Shown here: positions 1 to 5,557 of the stretch, piece by piece
Numbering within the stretch: the first letter of the stretch is position 1
How the letters are laid out: each line of letters opens with the position of its first letter
NCBI GenBank assembly: GCA_030603035.1
Contig: JAUVYQ010000154.1
Location: 1-5,774 of the forward strand
Length of the DNA: 5,774 nucleotides
Source: Phycisphaerae bacterium
GTDB taxonomy: Bacteria; Planctomycetota; Phycisphaerae; Sedimentisphaerales; SG8-4
Direction: 5' to 3'
Made by a program: the position numbers and the translations under genes
Notes under the pieces: model-generated
What the model was told of the DNA's origin: nothing
Databases searched by the model: none
The model's input: the letters and a program-made list of their open reading frames with translations, nothing else

Positions 1-27
1 GTTATTTTCGCGATTTTGGTCTGTCAT
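1..27 (-). CDS. Possible start of a gene leaving the left edge
   Basis: An ATG at 27-25 opens nine codons (M-T-D-Q-N-R-E-N-N) that run to the window edge without a stop. It lies 32 nt downstream of the hflC stop on the same strand, so it could be the third gene of the hflKC operon. The hydrophilic start shows no signal peptide. There is no good Shine-Dalgarno: the nearest purine-rich stretch (GGGA) is about 15 nt upstream, which is too far. Nine residues do not allow a functional call. An earlier ATG at about 40 stops after three codons. Confidence 0.3.
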
Positions 28-59
28 ACTATCTAAACATCCCGACTCGGAGAAAGCTA

Positions 60-968
60 TTATTTCGGTTCGCTCGGCTCCCTGGGTTCAATGTTGGGCA
101 TTTCCTTTAATAGACTTTCAAGCCATGAACCTTCTCTTAAAATGATGGTCGTCCTTTCTTTCAATGTTTCCTTGGCGGCGTCAATTTCCCGCAGAAACAT
201 TGCAAACTCAGGGTCGGCTTCGAGCATCTTATAATATTTTGCGGCCTCGGCGTCGCCCTGGGCTTGTATTGCCTTTGCTCTTGCCTCAGCGGCAGCTAAC
301 AATTCTGTCTTTTTCGAATCGGCGTCGGTTTTTATCTTTGTTGCCTCGGCGTTTCCCTCGGCAATAGTGGCTTCGGTCCTGCGGTTTCTTTCAGCTATCA
401 TTCGGTCAAAGACAGCTCTGCTGACATCCTTGCTGACTTTGAGCTGCTTTATGCCGAGGGTCTTGATTTCAATGCCGTAAGCGTCTCTGACGGCCTGTTT
501 AAGATTGGCGAGCATCTCCTCTTCAATTTGCGGAAATTTTATTTTTGCGGGGTCGCTATTTACAAATTCACCAAAGGAATGTCGGCCAATTATTTTATTT
601 TGGGTATCACTAATCTGGCTCAGCAACTTACTCTCAGCTTCCCTGACGGTTCCAACGGCATTGAAGAATCCCAGCGGCTCGGCAATTCTCCAGACGACAT
701 AGGTTTTTACGATAATCGGCACAGCGCCTCTGGTTGTTGTCTCGCCGAGGTCGGCTTCGAAGACTCGCATCCGGGAATCGAACGGATGTTTCCTCTGGAT
801 TGGAGCCGGCCACTTGAAATACCAGCCGGGCTCAGTGATTTGGCGAGTAGGCTTGCCAAAGGTCGTTACCAGGACCGATTGTGTTTCTCTTACCTGGAAC
901 GAGAAAAGATACAGTCCCAAAACTGCAACCACCAATACGATGAAAATTGTAATTGCTATATTTTTCAT
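60..968 (-). CDS. hflC: HflC-like SPFH protein, FtsH protease modulator
   Basis: A 302-aa protein of the HflC family, close to the usual length of about 300-330. One N-terminal membrane span (about residues 4-22) is followed directly by the SPFH/band-7 domain (about 23-200). Family-like stretches are visible: ETQSVLVTTFGKP, the EPGWYFKWPAPIQ segment, and GIEIKTLGIKQLKVSKDV. An Ala/Glu-rich helical part (about 195-248) suits the coiled-coil wall of the HflKC cage, and the DPEFAMFLREIDA segment (252-264) is typical of HflC. In E. coli, HflK and HflC form a membrane-anchored complex that encloses FtsH and controls its access to membrane substrates. The same role here is inferred. The start ATG overlaps the hflK stop by 4 nt and has a GAGGAG-type ribosome site about 11 nt upstream. 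Confidence 0.93.
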   Translation of the reverse strand: MKNIAITIFIVLVVAVLGLYLFSFQVRETQSVLVTTFGKPTRQITEPGWYFKWPAPIQRKHPFDSRMRVFEADLGETTTRGAVPIIVKTYVVWRIAEPLGFFNAVGTVREAESKLLSQISDTQNKIIGRHSFGEFVNSDPAKIKFPQIEEEMLANLKQAVRDAYGIEIKTLGIKQLKVSKDVSRAVFDRMIAERNRRTEATIAEGNAEATKIKTDADSKKTELLAAAEARAKAIQAQGDAEAAKYYKMLEADPEFAMFLREIDAAKETLKERTTIILREGSWLESLLKEMPNIEPREPSEPK

Positions 969-3031
969 TTTTCGCTGCTCTCCTCAAAACCGCCCCATTC
1001 ATACAAACTGGGTGTTAGTTTTTTCGTAAGATCGAATATAAATATCTGGGTATCATTCTTATTGGCAACGACGACATACTTTCTTATCTTTTTAAGGGTC
1101 TCTTCGAAGACCGTTAATATTTGCTCACGTTTATAAATTTCCTTCGCGGCTTTGTATGCCTTAAGCTGGCTGGCAAAGCGCTCGCCTGTAGCGCGAGCAA
1201 GCGTCGCTACTTCAAAGGCATAGCTTTGGGCTTCTCGCAGTGTGCTGAAGATATCACCCTTTGCTTCTACAAAGGCCTTATCCAGAGTTTTGCCGAGCTT
1301 TTCGACCTGCTCAGTGTTGTTTTGTTCTTTAGCCTGTTGGTATTTGGCTGCAAGGTCGTAGAGCTTATCGGCATCTTCAACAGAACCTGCCAGCGCACTT
1401 AAAGTTTTGTTGCGTTCTGCCTGGGCACCAAGAATAAGTGCTTGCTTCTCCTGAACAGCACCGATAACCTTTTGATAGTCTGCTGCAACTTCGGGCGGCG
1501 GGTGAATGCCCTGCAGGCCCAGAAATACGATTTCAACACCCAGTCTTTCGCTGTCTGCGGCATCCTGAATTCTTTGGGTCAATATCTCTTTGGCTTCAGC
1601 TCTACCTGCTCCAAGCAGGCTATGTTCTATATCAGCTTCACTATCGACTTCAATCGTTGCACTGGCTGCGAATTTTGTAAGTTCGCGATAACAAATGGAT
1701 TCGAGCAGTTTCTCCGGCTCGTTGTGATTGTAGATAAAAGAATACAAGTCCTTTATTCTGTATTGAACGGGGACAGCAGCCATAACGAGACTCACCGGCA
1801 CAGCTCCAGCATCTAATTTTCCGGTTGTCTGTTCGCTGGCAACGAGCAAGTGGTATTCCTTCTCGTAATGAGTCTCGCCCCACAGTAACGACCGCTCACG
1901 TATCACTTCCCCCGTCTTCGGGTCGGTCTTGGGCACATACCCGACGCTGATTTCCATAACTTTTTTCACAGGACGTTTGCAGGCGATATCGATGGGCCAG
2001 GGCCATTTGAAAGCCAGGCCGGGTCCAATGAGCCTGACGTCGTTCGAATTGTTTACAGGATTGCCGAAACGCTCTATTATCGCTTCCTCGTTGGGGGCTA
2101 CTATAACAATGCAGCTCAACAGATACAGGGTAACGGCGGCAAAAAGAACCAAGGGTGCAATCGCCTTTTCGAGGAGTTTATAAAACCAGGTTTGAGAGAC
2201 TTCAAAGCCAAACTGATAATCGATGGCACCTGCGGCGGTACGCAATATTCCGCCCGGCTCATTTATAACGCCCAGCAGTCTGCTGTCAAAAGCGGCTCTA
2301 CTGTACCGGTCTTTCAGTCTTGGGCGATATATGTCCAGGACGATATTTAGAGCGGTTTCTGTGCCAAGGACGACGAGCAGGATTGAAATCACCCACCCCA
2401 TTACATTCACCACGACGAAAATCTGGAATTGTGCCAGTGCCAGGCCTATTGCCAGGGCAAAGCAGAAGACAGCTATGGCAAGCAGGAAGCTGCCGCCGGC
2501 CCTTAACGGCTTCCACTGCGGCTGGACTGACATACCGGTAGCATAGCGGGACATTAAGAAGCTGACAAACGCTACGGCCGTCATAAAAATTGCAACAAGC
2601 AGCGGCTGTTTTGGCTCGATGTCAGCGACGGCAGGAATGGCTTTTAATAAGTACAGCCCGATACCTATTTGATAAACGGCGATTAGTATTGAAAATACAG
2701 GAATGAACCATTTCTCGAGTATCTGGAGGCGGCGTTGAGCAACGGCAAATAAAGTGGCACGTTCGTCTTCGGCCCGAAAGATTGTAGGAGCTTCCTCGCC
2801 CTTGGCCAACTGGGTCATATCAAGCTTTTCCTGCTCGGCAAGGGCACGTTGATGGAAGTGAATAACAAGGACAAGCCAAATCAAAGCTGCCGAGAGGAGC
2901 AGCCAGCCGACCGCGGAGGCCGCAAAGAATCCGCTCCATCGGCCTACAAAAAAGGCAATACCGAAAAAGATAACGCTCAAAATCAAGGACGTCAGAGCTA
3001 CATATTCAGGGCGTTTGGACGATACTGCCAT
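965..3031 (-). CDS. hflK: HflK-like SPFH protein with a polytopic N-terminal extension
   Basis: A 688-aa protein. The C-terminal half is HflK-like: one membrane span at about 290-312, then an SPFH domain starting VAPNEEAIIERFGNP, with a GPGLAFKWPWPID motif (336-348) and GVEIVFLGLQGIHPPPEVA (498-515). A long charged helical region (about 516-650) follows, suited to the cage wall. The first 285 residues are unusual. They hold about six more membrane spans (about 10-30, 36-57, 109-130, 143-161, 180-201, 204-227) with a soluble loop at 60-105. E. coli HflK is about 419 aa with one span. The extension is in frame with no break and uses no odd codons that I can see, so it looks like a genuine fused module rather than an assembly error. 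A GGGGA purine tract lies 6 nt before the start. It is co-transcribed with hflC. The family call is strong, but the role of the extension is unknown. Confidence 0.9.
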   Translation of the reverse strand: MAVSSKRPEYVALTSLILSVIFFGIAFFVGRWSGFFAASAVGWLLLSAALIWLVLVIHFHQRALAEQEKLDMTQLAKGEEAPTIFRAEDERATLFAVAQRRLQILEKWFIPVFSILIAVYQIGIGLYLLKAIPAVADIEPKQPLLVAIFMTAVAFVSFLMSRYATGMSVQPQWKPLRAGGSFLLAIAVFCFALAIGLALAQFQIFVVVNVMGWVISILLVVLGTETALNIVLDIYRPRLKDRYSRAAFDSRLLGVINEPGGILRTAAGAIDYQFGFEVSQTWFYKLLEKAIAPLVLFAAVTLYLLSCIVIVAPNEEAIIERFGNPVNNSNDVRLIGPGLAFKWPWPIDIACKRPVKKVMEISVGYVPKTDPKTGEVIRERSLLWGETHYEKEYHLLVASEQTTGKLDAGAVPVSLVMAAVPVQYRIKDLYSFIYNHNEPEKLLESICYRELTKFAASATIEVDSEADIEHSLLGAGRAEAKEILTQRIQDAADSERLGVEIVFLGLQGIHPPPEVAADYQKVIGAVQEKQALILGAQAERNKTLSALAGSVEDADKLYDLAAKYQQAKEQNNTEQVEKLGKTLDKAFVEAKGDIFSTLREAQSYAFEVATLARATGERFASQLKAYKAAKEIYKREQILTVFEETLKKIRKYVVVANKNDTQIFIFDLTKKLTPSLYEWGGFEESSEK

Positions 3032-3091
3032 TTTTTATCCCCATCTTGTACTTTGAACAAAAAGCCACAAACACGGTATTTATTCAATATA

Positions 3092-3106
3092 TGTAAGCTC
3101 TTTACA
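3092..3106. promoter_or_regulatory. Dyad overlapping the -35 box, possible operator
   Basis: TGTAA-N5-TTACA is a perfect 5-bp inverted repeat in the divergent region between hflK and the permease. Its right arm is part of the TTTACA -35 hexamer, so a bound repressor would block the rightward promoter. Arms this short can arise by chance in AT-rich DNA, and no regulator gene is in view. Confidence 0.3.
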
Positions 3107-3129
3107 AGTTAGAAGCTGTGTAATATAAC
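3101..3129 (+). promoter_or_regulatory. Sigma70-type promoter for the ABC-2 permease
   Basis: TTTACA at 3101-3106 and TATAAC at 3124-3129 are separated by exactly 17 nt. Each box matches its consensus at 5 of 6 positions. The start site would fall near 3136, giving a leader of about 100 nt before the permease ATG at 3239. I found no equally good promoter on the minus strand for hflK. Confidence 0.55.
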
Positions 3130-3238
3130 AATAAACGGCATTTTAGTATAGAGACCTTTGCGAAAAAAAATATGTCTTAAAATCGGGTCGAAACCGAGGG
3201 CACCGGACTGCAGAACCGCTAAAGATGGGCGATGAACA

Positions 3239-4201
3239 ATGCATAAACTATTTACAATAGCAAAAAATACTTTCATAGAAACACTAAGACAGCCGGTCTA
3301 TGCCATAATAATTGTTGCCGCTCTGTTTTTATTCTTTATAAGTCCGTCTTTGACGATGTACACAATGAGCGACGACAACAAACTCTTGCGCGAGATAGGA
3401 TTATCTACGCTGTTTTTAACCAGCTTGTTCATAGCAATATTTTCGGCTTCCGGCGCTGTGGCCGAGGAAATAGAGAATAAGACGATAATTACCGTCCTGA
3501 GCAAGCCGGTTCAACGTCCGATATTCATTGTTGCGAAATTTTTCGGAGTGGCCGCCGCGGTGGTCCTGGCACATTATATCTGCACTATCGCCCTCTTAAT
3601 GGCAATCAGACACGGTGTCCTCGAAAGCGCATCGGCCACGCACGACTGGACGGTCATAAGCACGGCAGCAGTTGTCGTTGCTGCGACATTTCTGCTAAGT
3701 GCCTTTTTCAACTATGCTTATGACTGGAAATTTTCGTCAACAGCGATAGTATTGACCGGAATATTCGGTACGTTAGGCATAGTGTTCTTATCTTTTATCG
3801 ACCGAAACTGGCAGTTTAACCCGCAGGACAACGGCATAAATGCGCTGGATGTCTATGGGGCGGTATTGCTGCTGTTAGCTGCAATTATAATCGTGGCTCT
3901 GGCGGTGGCGCTTTCGGCGAGGTTTAACATAGCAGTAACGCTTTCGGCCTGCATTGGAATTTTTTTGTTAGGGCTTGTAAGTGATTACACATTCGGCAGA
4001 TTTGCCGAGACGCAATTATGGGCCAAAATAGGGCGGGTTTTGGTGCCGAATTTGCAGGTTTTCTGGATAGCCGACGCCATTTACGAAGGCAGCGAGGTAC
4101 CTCTAAAATACATCATAATAAGCGCTTCGTACGCTCTGTGCTACACAACGGCTATACTCGCATTAGCCGTTGCGCTCTTCCAACGCCGTCAAGTAGGATA
4201 A
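3239..4201 (+). CDS. ABC-2 type transporter permease, stand-alone
   Basis: A 320-aa integral membrane protein with about seven to eight hydrophobic spans (about 20-42, 55-73, 100-122, 138-158, 167-187, 204-226, 231-248, 290-314). It resembles the NosY/ABC-2 permease group. The N-terminus has the usual short amphipathic helix (NTFIETLRQPVYA). After span 2 comes the hallmark AVAEEIENKTIITVLSKPVQRPIFIVAKF (about 73-101), the cytoplasmic coupling region of this family. Such permeases pair with a separate nucleotide-binding ATPase to export a substrate or to help assemble envelope proteins. No ATPase gene lies beside it here, so its partner is elsewhere or just beyond the window. Substrate cannot be told. 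The start ATG is supported by the onset of homology-like sequence, but the ribosome site is weak. It is transcribed divergently from hflK and convergently with the acetyltransferase. Confidence 0.85.
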   Translation: MHKLFTIAKNTFIETLRQPVYAIIIVAALFLFFISPSLTMYTMSDDNKLLREIGLSTLFLTSLFIAIFSASGAVAEEIENKTIITVLSKPVQRPIFIVAKFFGVAAAVVLAHYICTIALLMAIRHGVLESASATHDWTVISTAAVVVAATFLLSAFFNYAYDWKFSSTAIVLTGIFGTLGIVFLSFIDRNWQFNPQDNGINALDVYGAVLLLLAAIIIVALAVALSARFNIAVTLSACIGIFLLGLVSDYTFGRFAETQLWAKIGRVLVPNLQVFWIADAIYEGSEVPLKYIIISASYALCYTTAILALAVALFQRRQVG

Positions 4202-4231
4202 AAAAAGTGAAAAACGTAAAGCCAAAAGTGT

Positions 4232-4288
4232 AAAACCATAACTTAAAATTCAAAACTTGCTTAATTTCAAGTTTTACATTATGGTTTT
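4232..4288. terminator. AT-rich nested hairpin between convergent genes
   Basis: The outer arms AAAACCATAA (4232-4241) and TTATGGTTTT (4279-4288) pair perfectly over 10 bp. Inside them AAAACTTG (4252-4259) and CAAGTTTT (4268-4275) pair over 8 bp around an 8-nt loop. T-rich sequence follows on the plus side (to 4296) and A-rich sequence precedes it from 4200, so it could stop transcription in both directions. The stems are AT-rich, weaker than a classic intrinsic terminator. Confidence 0.5.
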
Positions 4289-4294
4289 TAGTTT

Positions 4295-4759
4295 TTAGCT
4301 CTCAGCTTTTAGCTTCTTAATGACTGCTATTTCATCGCAATTTTGCTGTTTCGGGCACCTGGCACAGTCGCTCCAGACCTTCATCGGAAGTGCATCTTTT
4401 TTAATTGCCTGAAAGCCCATTTTTTCAAAAAAATCCGGGTTTAGCGTAAGGGCGAAAATCTGCGGCAGGCCAAGCTGACAGGCCCGCCCGGTGGCCGCGA
4501 CCACTAACATTTTGCCGACGCCTTTCTCCGTGTTTGCTTCGTCGACCGCCAACGATTTTATTTCCGCCAGGTCCGACCAGACGATTTGCAGTGCGCAGCA
4601 GCCCACCACATTGCCGTTGAGTTCGGCAACAATGAACGCCTGCAGATTCTCGTAAATATCAGCCATTGAACGAAACAGCATCCTGTCCCGTTCGGCATAA
4701 GAATTTATCAGAGAATAAATGACCTCAACATCCAAGATTTTCGCACTGCGCAACTTCAT
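4295..4759 (-). CDS. GNAT acetyltransferase, short N-acetylglutamate synthase type
   Basis: A 154-aa GNAT-fold protein. It resembles the short, kinase-less amino-acid N-acetyltransferases (S-NAGS, ArgA-like) that make N-acetylglutamate from glutamate and acetyl-CoA at the start of arginine synthesis. Visible signs are LINSYAERDRMLFRS (17-31), a stretch typical of this subgroup, IYENLQAFIVAE (35-46), DLAEIKSLAVD (63-73), the acetyl-CoA loop TEKGVG (77-82), and FEKMGF (111-116). The conserved end PMKVWSDCARCPKQQNCDE holds a C-x2-C-x5-C cysteine set (132, 135, 141). The usual Q/R at the first loop position is Thr77. The start ATG overlaps the hicA stop by 4 nt (ATGA) with no clear ribosome site of its own, suggesting translation by re-initiation after hicA. 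Another small-molecule acetylation role is possible. No other arginine gene is in view. Confidence 0.8.
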   Translation of the reverse strand: MKLRSAKILDVEVIYSLINSYAERDRMLFRSMADIYENLQAFIVAELNGNVVGCCALQIVWSDLAEIKSLAVDEANTEKGVGKMLVVAATGRACQLGLPQIFALTLNPDFFEKMGFQAIKKDALPMKVWSDCARCPKQQNCDEIAVIKKLKAES

Positions 4760-4989
4760 AATCTTTTCAGATGGTTGTTGTAATCCTCAACTGTAATTTC
4801 TATCTCACGTAAAATTTCTCTGATTAAAGGCCGTGCCAATACTTTTGCTTTGTGGTGTGGCACTGTAGTAACCCTTCCCCCAGGGTGTCTGTAAAAAGCA
4901 TGACTTCCTTTCTGGCGAACTTTTTCAAAACCCAGCCGAAGCAGAAGCTTCTCCATTGTTTTGGCGTCGATAAGTTTAAGTTTGCTCAA
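4756..4989 (-). CDS. hicA: HicA-family toxin (mRNA interferase)
   Basis: A 77-aa protein of the HicA/YcfA family, a small double-stranded-RNA-binding-fold toxin that cleaves mRNA until bound by HicB. The core LGFEKVRQKGSHAFYRHPGG (19-38) contains the expected catalytic histidine (His30 of G-S-H), followed by RVTTVPHH (39-46) and the C-terminal helix LIREILREIEITVEDY (55-70). The start is TTG at 4989-4987. It overlaps the hicB stop by 4 nt (TTGA), is preceded by a GAGGTGA ribosome site inside hicB, and gives the full family N-terminus. The first internal ATG (Met12) would remove the beginning of the fold. All key residues are present, so the toxin looks intact. Confidence 0.9.
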   Translation of the reverse strand: MSKLKLIDAKTMEKLLLRLGFEKVRQKGSHAFYRHPGGRVTTVPHHKAKVLARPLIREILREIEITVEDYNNHLKRL

Positions 4990-5207
4990 CCTATCACCTC
5001 AACTTGCTGGATTCCAACAAATTCAGGTATTTGCTTTTTGGCCTCGGGGTCCATTTCCTCAAGACACAATTCCACCACCTCTTTGAGATTGTTTTGAAGT
5101 TCGTCCAGAGTTTCCGCCTGGGTATGAGCTCCTGGAATTCCCGGCACGATAGCGATATACAAGCCTGTCTCCGGGTCCTTTTCAATATATCCGGTTATTT
5201 TATACAT
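4986..5207 (-). CDS. hicB: HicB-family antitoxin, short form
   Basis: A 73-aa protein of the HicB/UPF0150 type. The sequence YKITGYIEKDPETGLYIAIVPGIPG is the partial RNase-H-like fold. AHTQAETLDELQNNLKEVVELCLEE (27-51) is the conserved helix. It binds and blocks HicA. It ends at residue 73 and so has no room for the C-terminal helix-turn-helix or ribbon-helix-helix domain that longer HicB proteins use to repress their own promoter. An AGGAG ribosome site sits 8 nt before ATG. It is first in the operon, so antitoxin is made before toxin, the reverse of the E. coli hicAB order. Confidence 0.9.
   Translation of the reverse strand: MYKITGYIEKDPETGLYIAIVPGIPGAHTQAETLDELQNNLKEVVELCLEEMDPEAKKQIPEFVGIQQVEVIG
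4995..5000 (-). promoter_or_regulatory. Ribosome binding site of hicA
   Basis: On the minus strand GAGGTG lies inside the last codons of hicB, 5 nt before the TTG at 4989. Its spacing fits this TTG and not the next ATG (33 nt further downstream), which decides the hicA start. A near-consensus site helps a weak TTG start. Confidence 0.65.
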
Positions 5208-5215
5208 TCGGTCAT

Positions 5216-5236
5216 CTCCTGATTTGGGAGTTTATA
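5216..5236 (-). promoter_or_regulatory. hicB leader: ribosome site and likely -10 box
   Basis: AGGAG at 5220-5216 is a good Shine-Dalgarno 8 nt before the hicB ATG. TATAAA at 5236-5231 is the most -10-like hexamer upstream and would start a leader of about 17 nt. At 16-18-nt spacing the -35 is poor (for example TTCGTT), so the promoter is tentative while the ribosome site is clear. Confidence 0.4.
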
Positions 5237-5237
5237 C

Positions 5238-5249
5238 TAACGCTCGTTA
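5238..5249. promoter_or_regulatory. Dyad in the hicB promoter region
   Basis: TAACG-CT-CGTTA is a perfect 5-bp inverted repeat just upstream of the presumed -10 box of hicB. Its position suits an operator for the toxin-antitoxin operon. The short HicB encoded here has no visible DNA-binding domain, so another protein would have to bind it. Confidence 0.35.
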
Positions 5250-5255
5250 CAAAAA

Positions 5256-5273
5256 CGAATTTTACCAAATTCG
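5256..5273. promoter_or_regulatory. Second dyad upstream of hicB
   Basis: CGAATTT-TACC-AAATTCG is a perfect 7-bp inverted repeat, separated by 6 nt from the TAACG dyad. It covers the region where the hicB -35 box should be. Candidate operator; a small hairpin without function is the alternative. Confidence 0.35.
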
Positions 5274-5288
5274 CCTTGAGATGCCAAC

Positions 5289-5320
5289 AAAAAAAGGCCG
5301 TGAGCAGTATTCTCACGGCC
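5289..5320 (-). terminator. Intrinsic terminator for leftward transcription
   Basis: GGCCGTGAG (5296-5304) and CTCACGGCC (5312-5320) form a perfect GC-rich 9-bp stem with a 7-nt loop. Read on the minus strand the stem is followed by seven T residues (complement of 5295-5289). It would end transcripts from the remnant gene at 5474-5774 and insulate the hicB promoter just downstream. Confidence 0.8.
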
Positions 5321-5327
5321 CATTGTC

Positions 5328-5347
5328 ATTCCCGCGCAAGCGGGAAT
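5328..5347. repeat. dRS3-like palindrome
   Basis: ATTCCCGC-GCAA-GCGGGAAT has perfect 8-bp arms and fits the pattern ATTCCC-N8-GGGAAT, the form of the Neisseria dRS3 repeat. Similar GTCATTCCCGC...GCGGGAATCCA palindromes occur as dispersed short repeats in many bacteria. It sits 7 nt from the terminator stem. Only one copy is in the window. Confidence 0.6.
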
Positions 5348-5383
5348 CCAGTCTTTTCTATTTACCAATCACTAATCCTCTAA

Positions 5384-5444
5384 CTCCCTGATATCCTGTT
5401 CTCCTGATGTCCTGCTACCTGATAACCAGATTTCCTGATATCCT
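5384..5444. repeat. Degenerate tandem repeat, about four 15-16-nt units
   Basis: Units at about 5384-5398, 5399-5414, 5415-5429 and 5430-5444 share a core like TCCTGATATCCTG, with changes such as GATGTCC and GATAACC. The core contains the palindrome GATATC. Spacing and copies are imperfect, so this is an old or fast-decaying repeat rather than a CRISPR or a fresh expansion. Confidence 0.55.
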
Positions 5445-5473
5445 ATTACGCCCTTATCCTCTGCGTTTTCGCC

Positions 5474-5557
5474 TTAGCGGAATCTGCTTCTTCTCCGCAA
5501 ACCCAACCCACTCAGGCCAAGCAGCAACACCGTGCTAAATTTGTTGTTATTTAGCAT
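5474..5557 (-). pseudogene. PEP-CTERM-like anchor remnant
   Basis: A 27-codon ORF from ATG (5557) to TAA. It has the architecture of a PEP-CTERM sorting tail: a hydrophobic Leu/Gly span, VLLLGLSGLGL, followed directly by a basic cluster, RRRSRFR, at the very C-terminus. The diagnostic Pro-Glu-Pro before the span is missing; Asn-Asn-Lys-Phe-Ser-Thr stands there. PEP-CTERM tails are cut and anchored by exosortase/archaeosortase-type enzymes and are common in planctomycetes. Alone it is too short to be a normal sorted protein. It overlaps the end of the dockerin-like frame by 11 nt in another frame. I read it as the broken 3' end of an exported-protein gene. It could also be a chance hydrophobic ORF. 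Confidence 0.5.

Larger units (their letters stand above)
5208..5473. other. Non-coding spacer between hicB and the right-edge remnants
   Basis: I find no credible gene in this stretch. It holds the hicB leader and dyads, the terminator, the dRS3-like palindrome and the tandem repeat listed separately. The part at 5445-5473 (CCCTTATCCTCTGCG and following) is low-complexity, C/T-rich spacer. Confidence 0.6.

Noticed and set aside
528..1136. A 202-codon plus-strand open frame across the hflC/hflK junction
   Set aside because: It is antisense to two well-recognised genes, has no family-like sequence or ribosome site, and mixes unrelated composition along its length.
2223..2546. A 107-codon plus-strand open frame inside hflK
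   Set aside because: Antisense to membrane-span codons of hflK, with no recognisable domain; a shadow frame.
3180..3238. Possible riboswitch in the GC-richer permease leader (TCGGGTCGAAACCGA and following)
   Set aside because: Only 3-5 bp stems can be drawn and no known aptamer core (for example c-di-GMP or preQ1) is visible.
4756..4956. Shorter hicA starting at internal Met12
   Set aside because: It would cut off the N-terminal part of the fold and lacks the well-placed GAGGTGA ribosome site that serves the TTG start.
5004..5222. A 72-codon plus-strand open frame opposite hicB
   Set aside because: It is the antisense shadow of a clear HicB gene with its own good ribosome site.
5384..5444. 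CRISPR array
   Set aside because: Units are 15-16 nt, contiguous and degenerate, with no unique spacers and no cas gene nearby.
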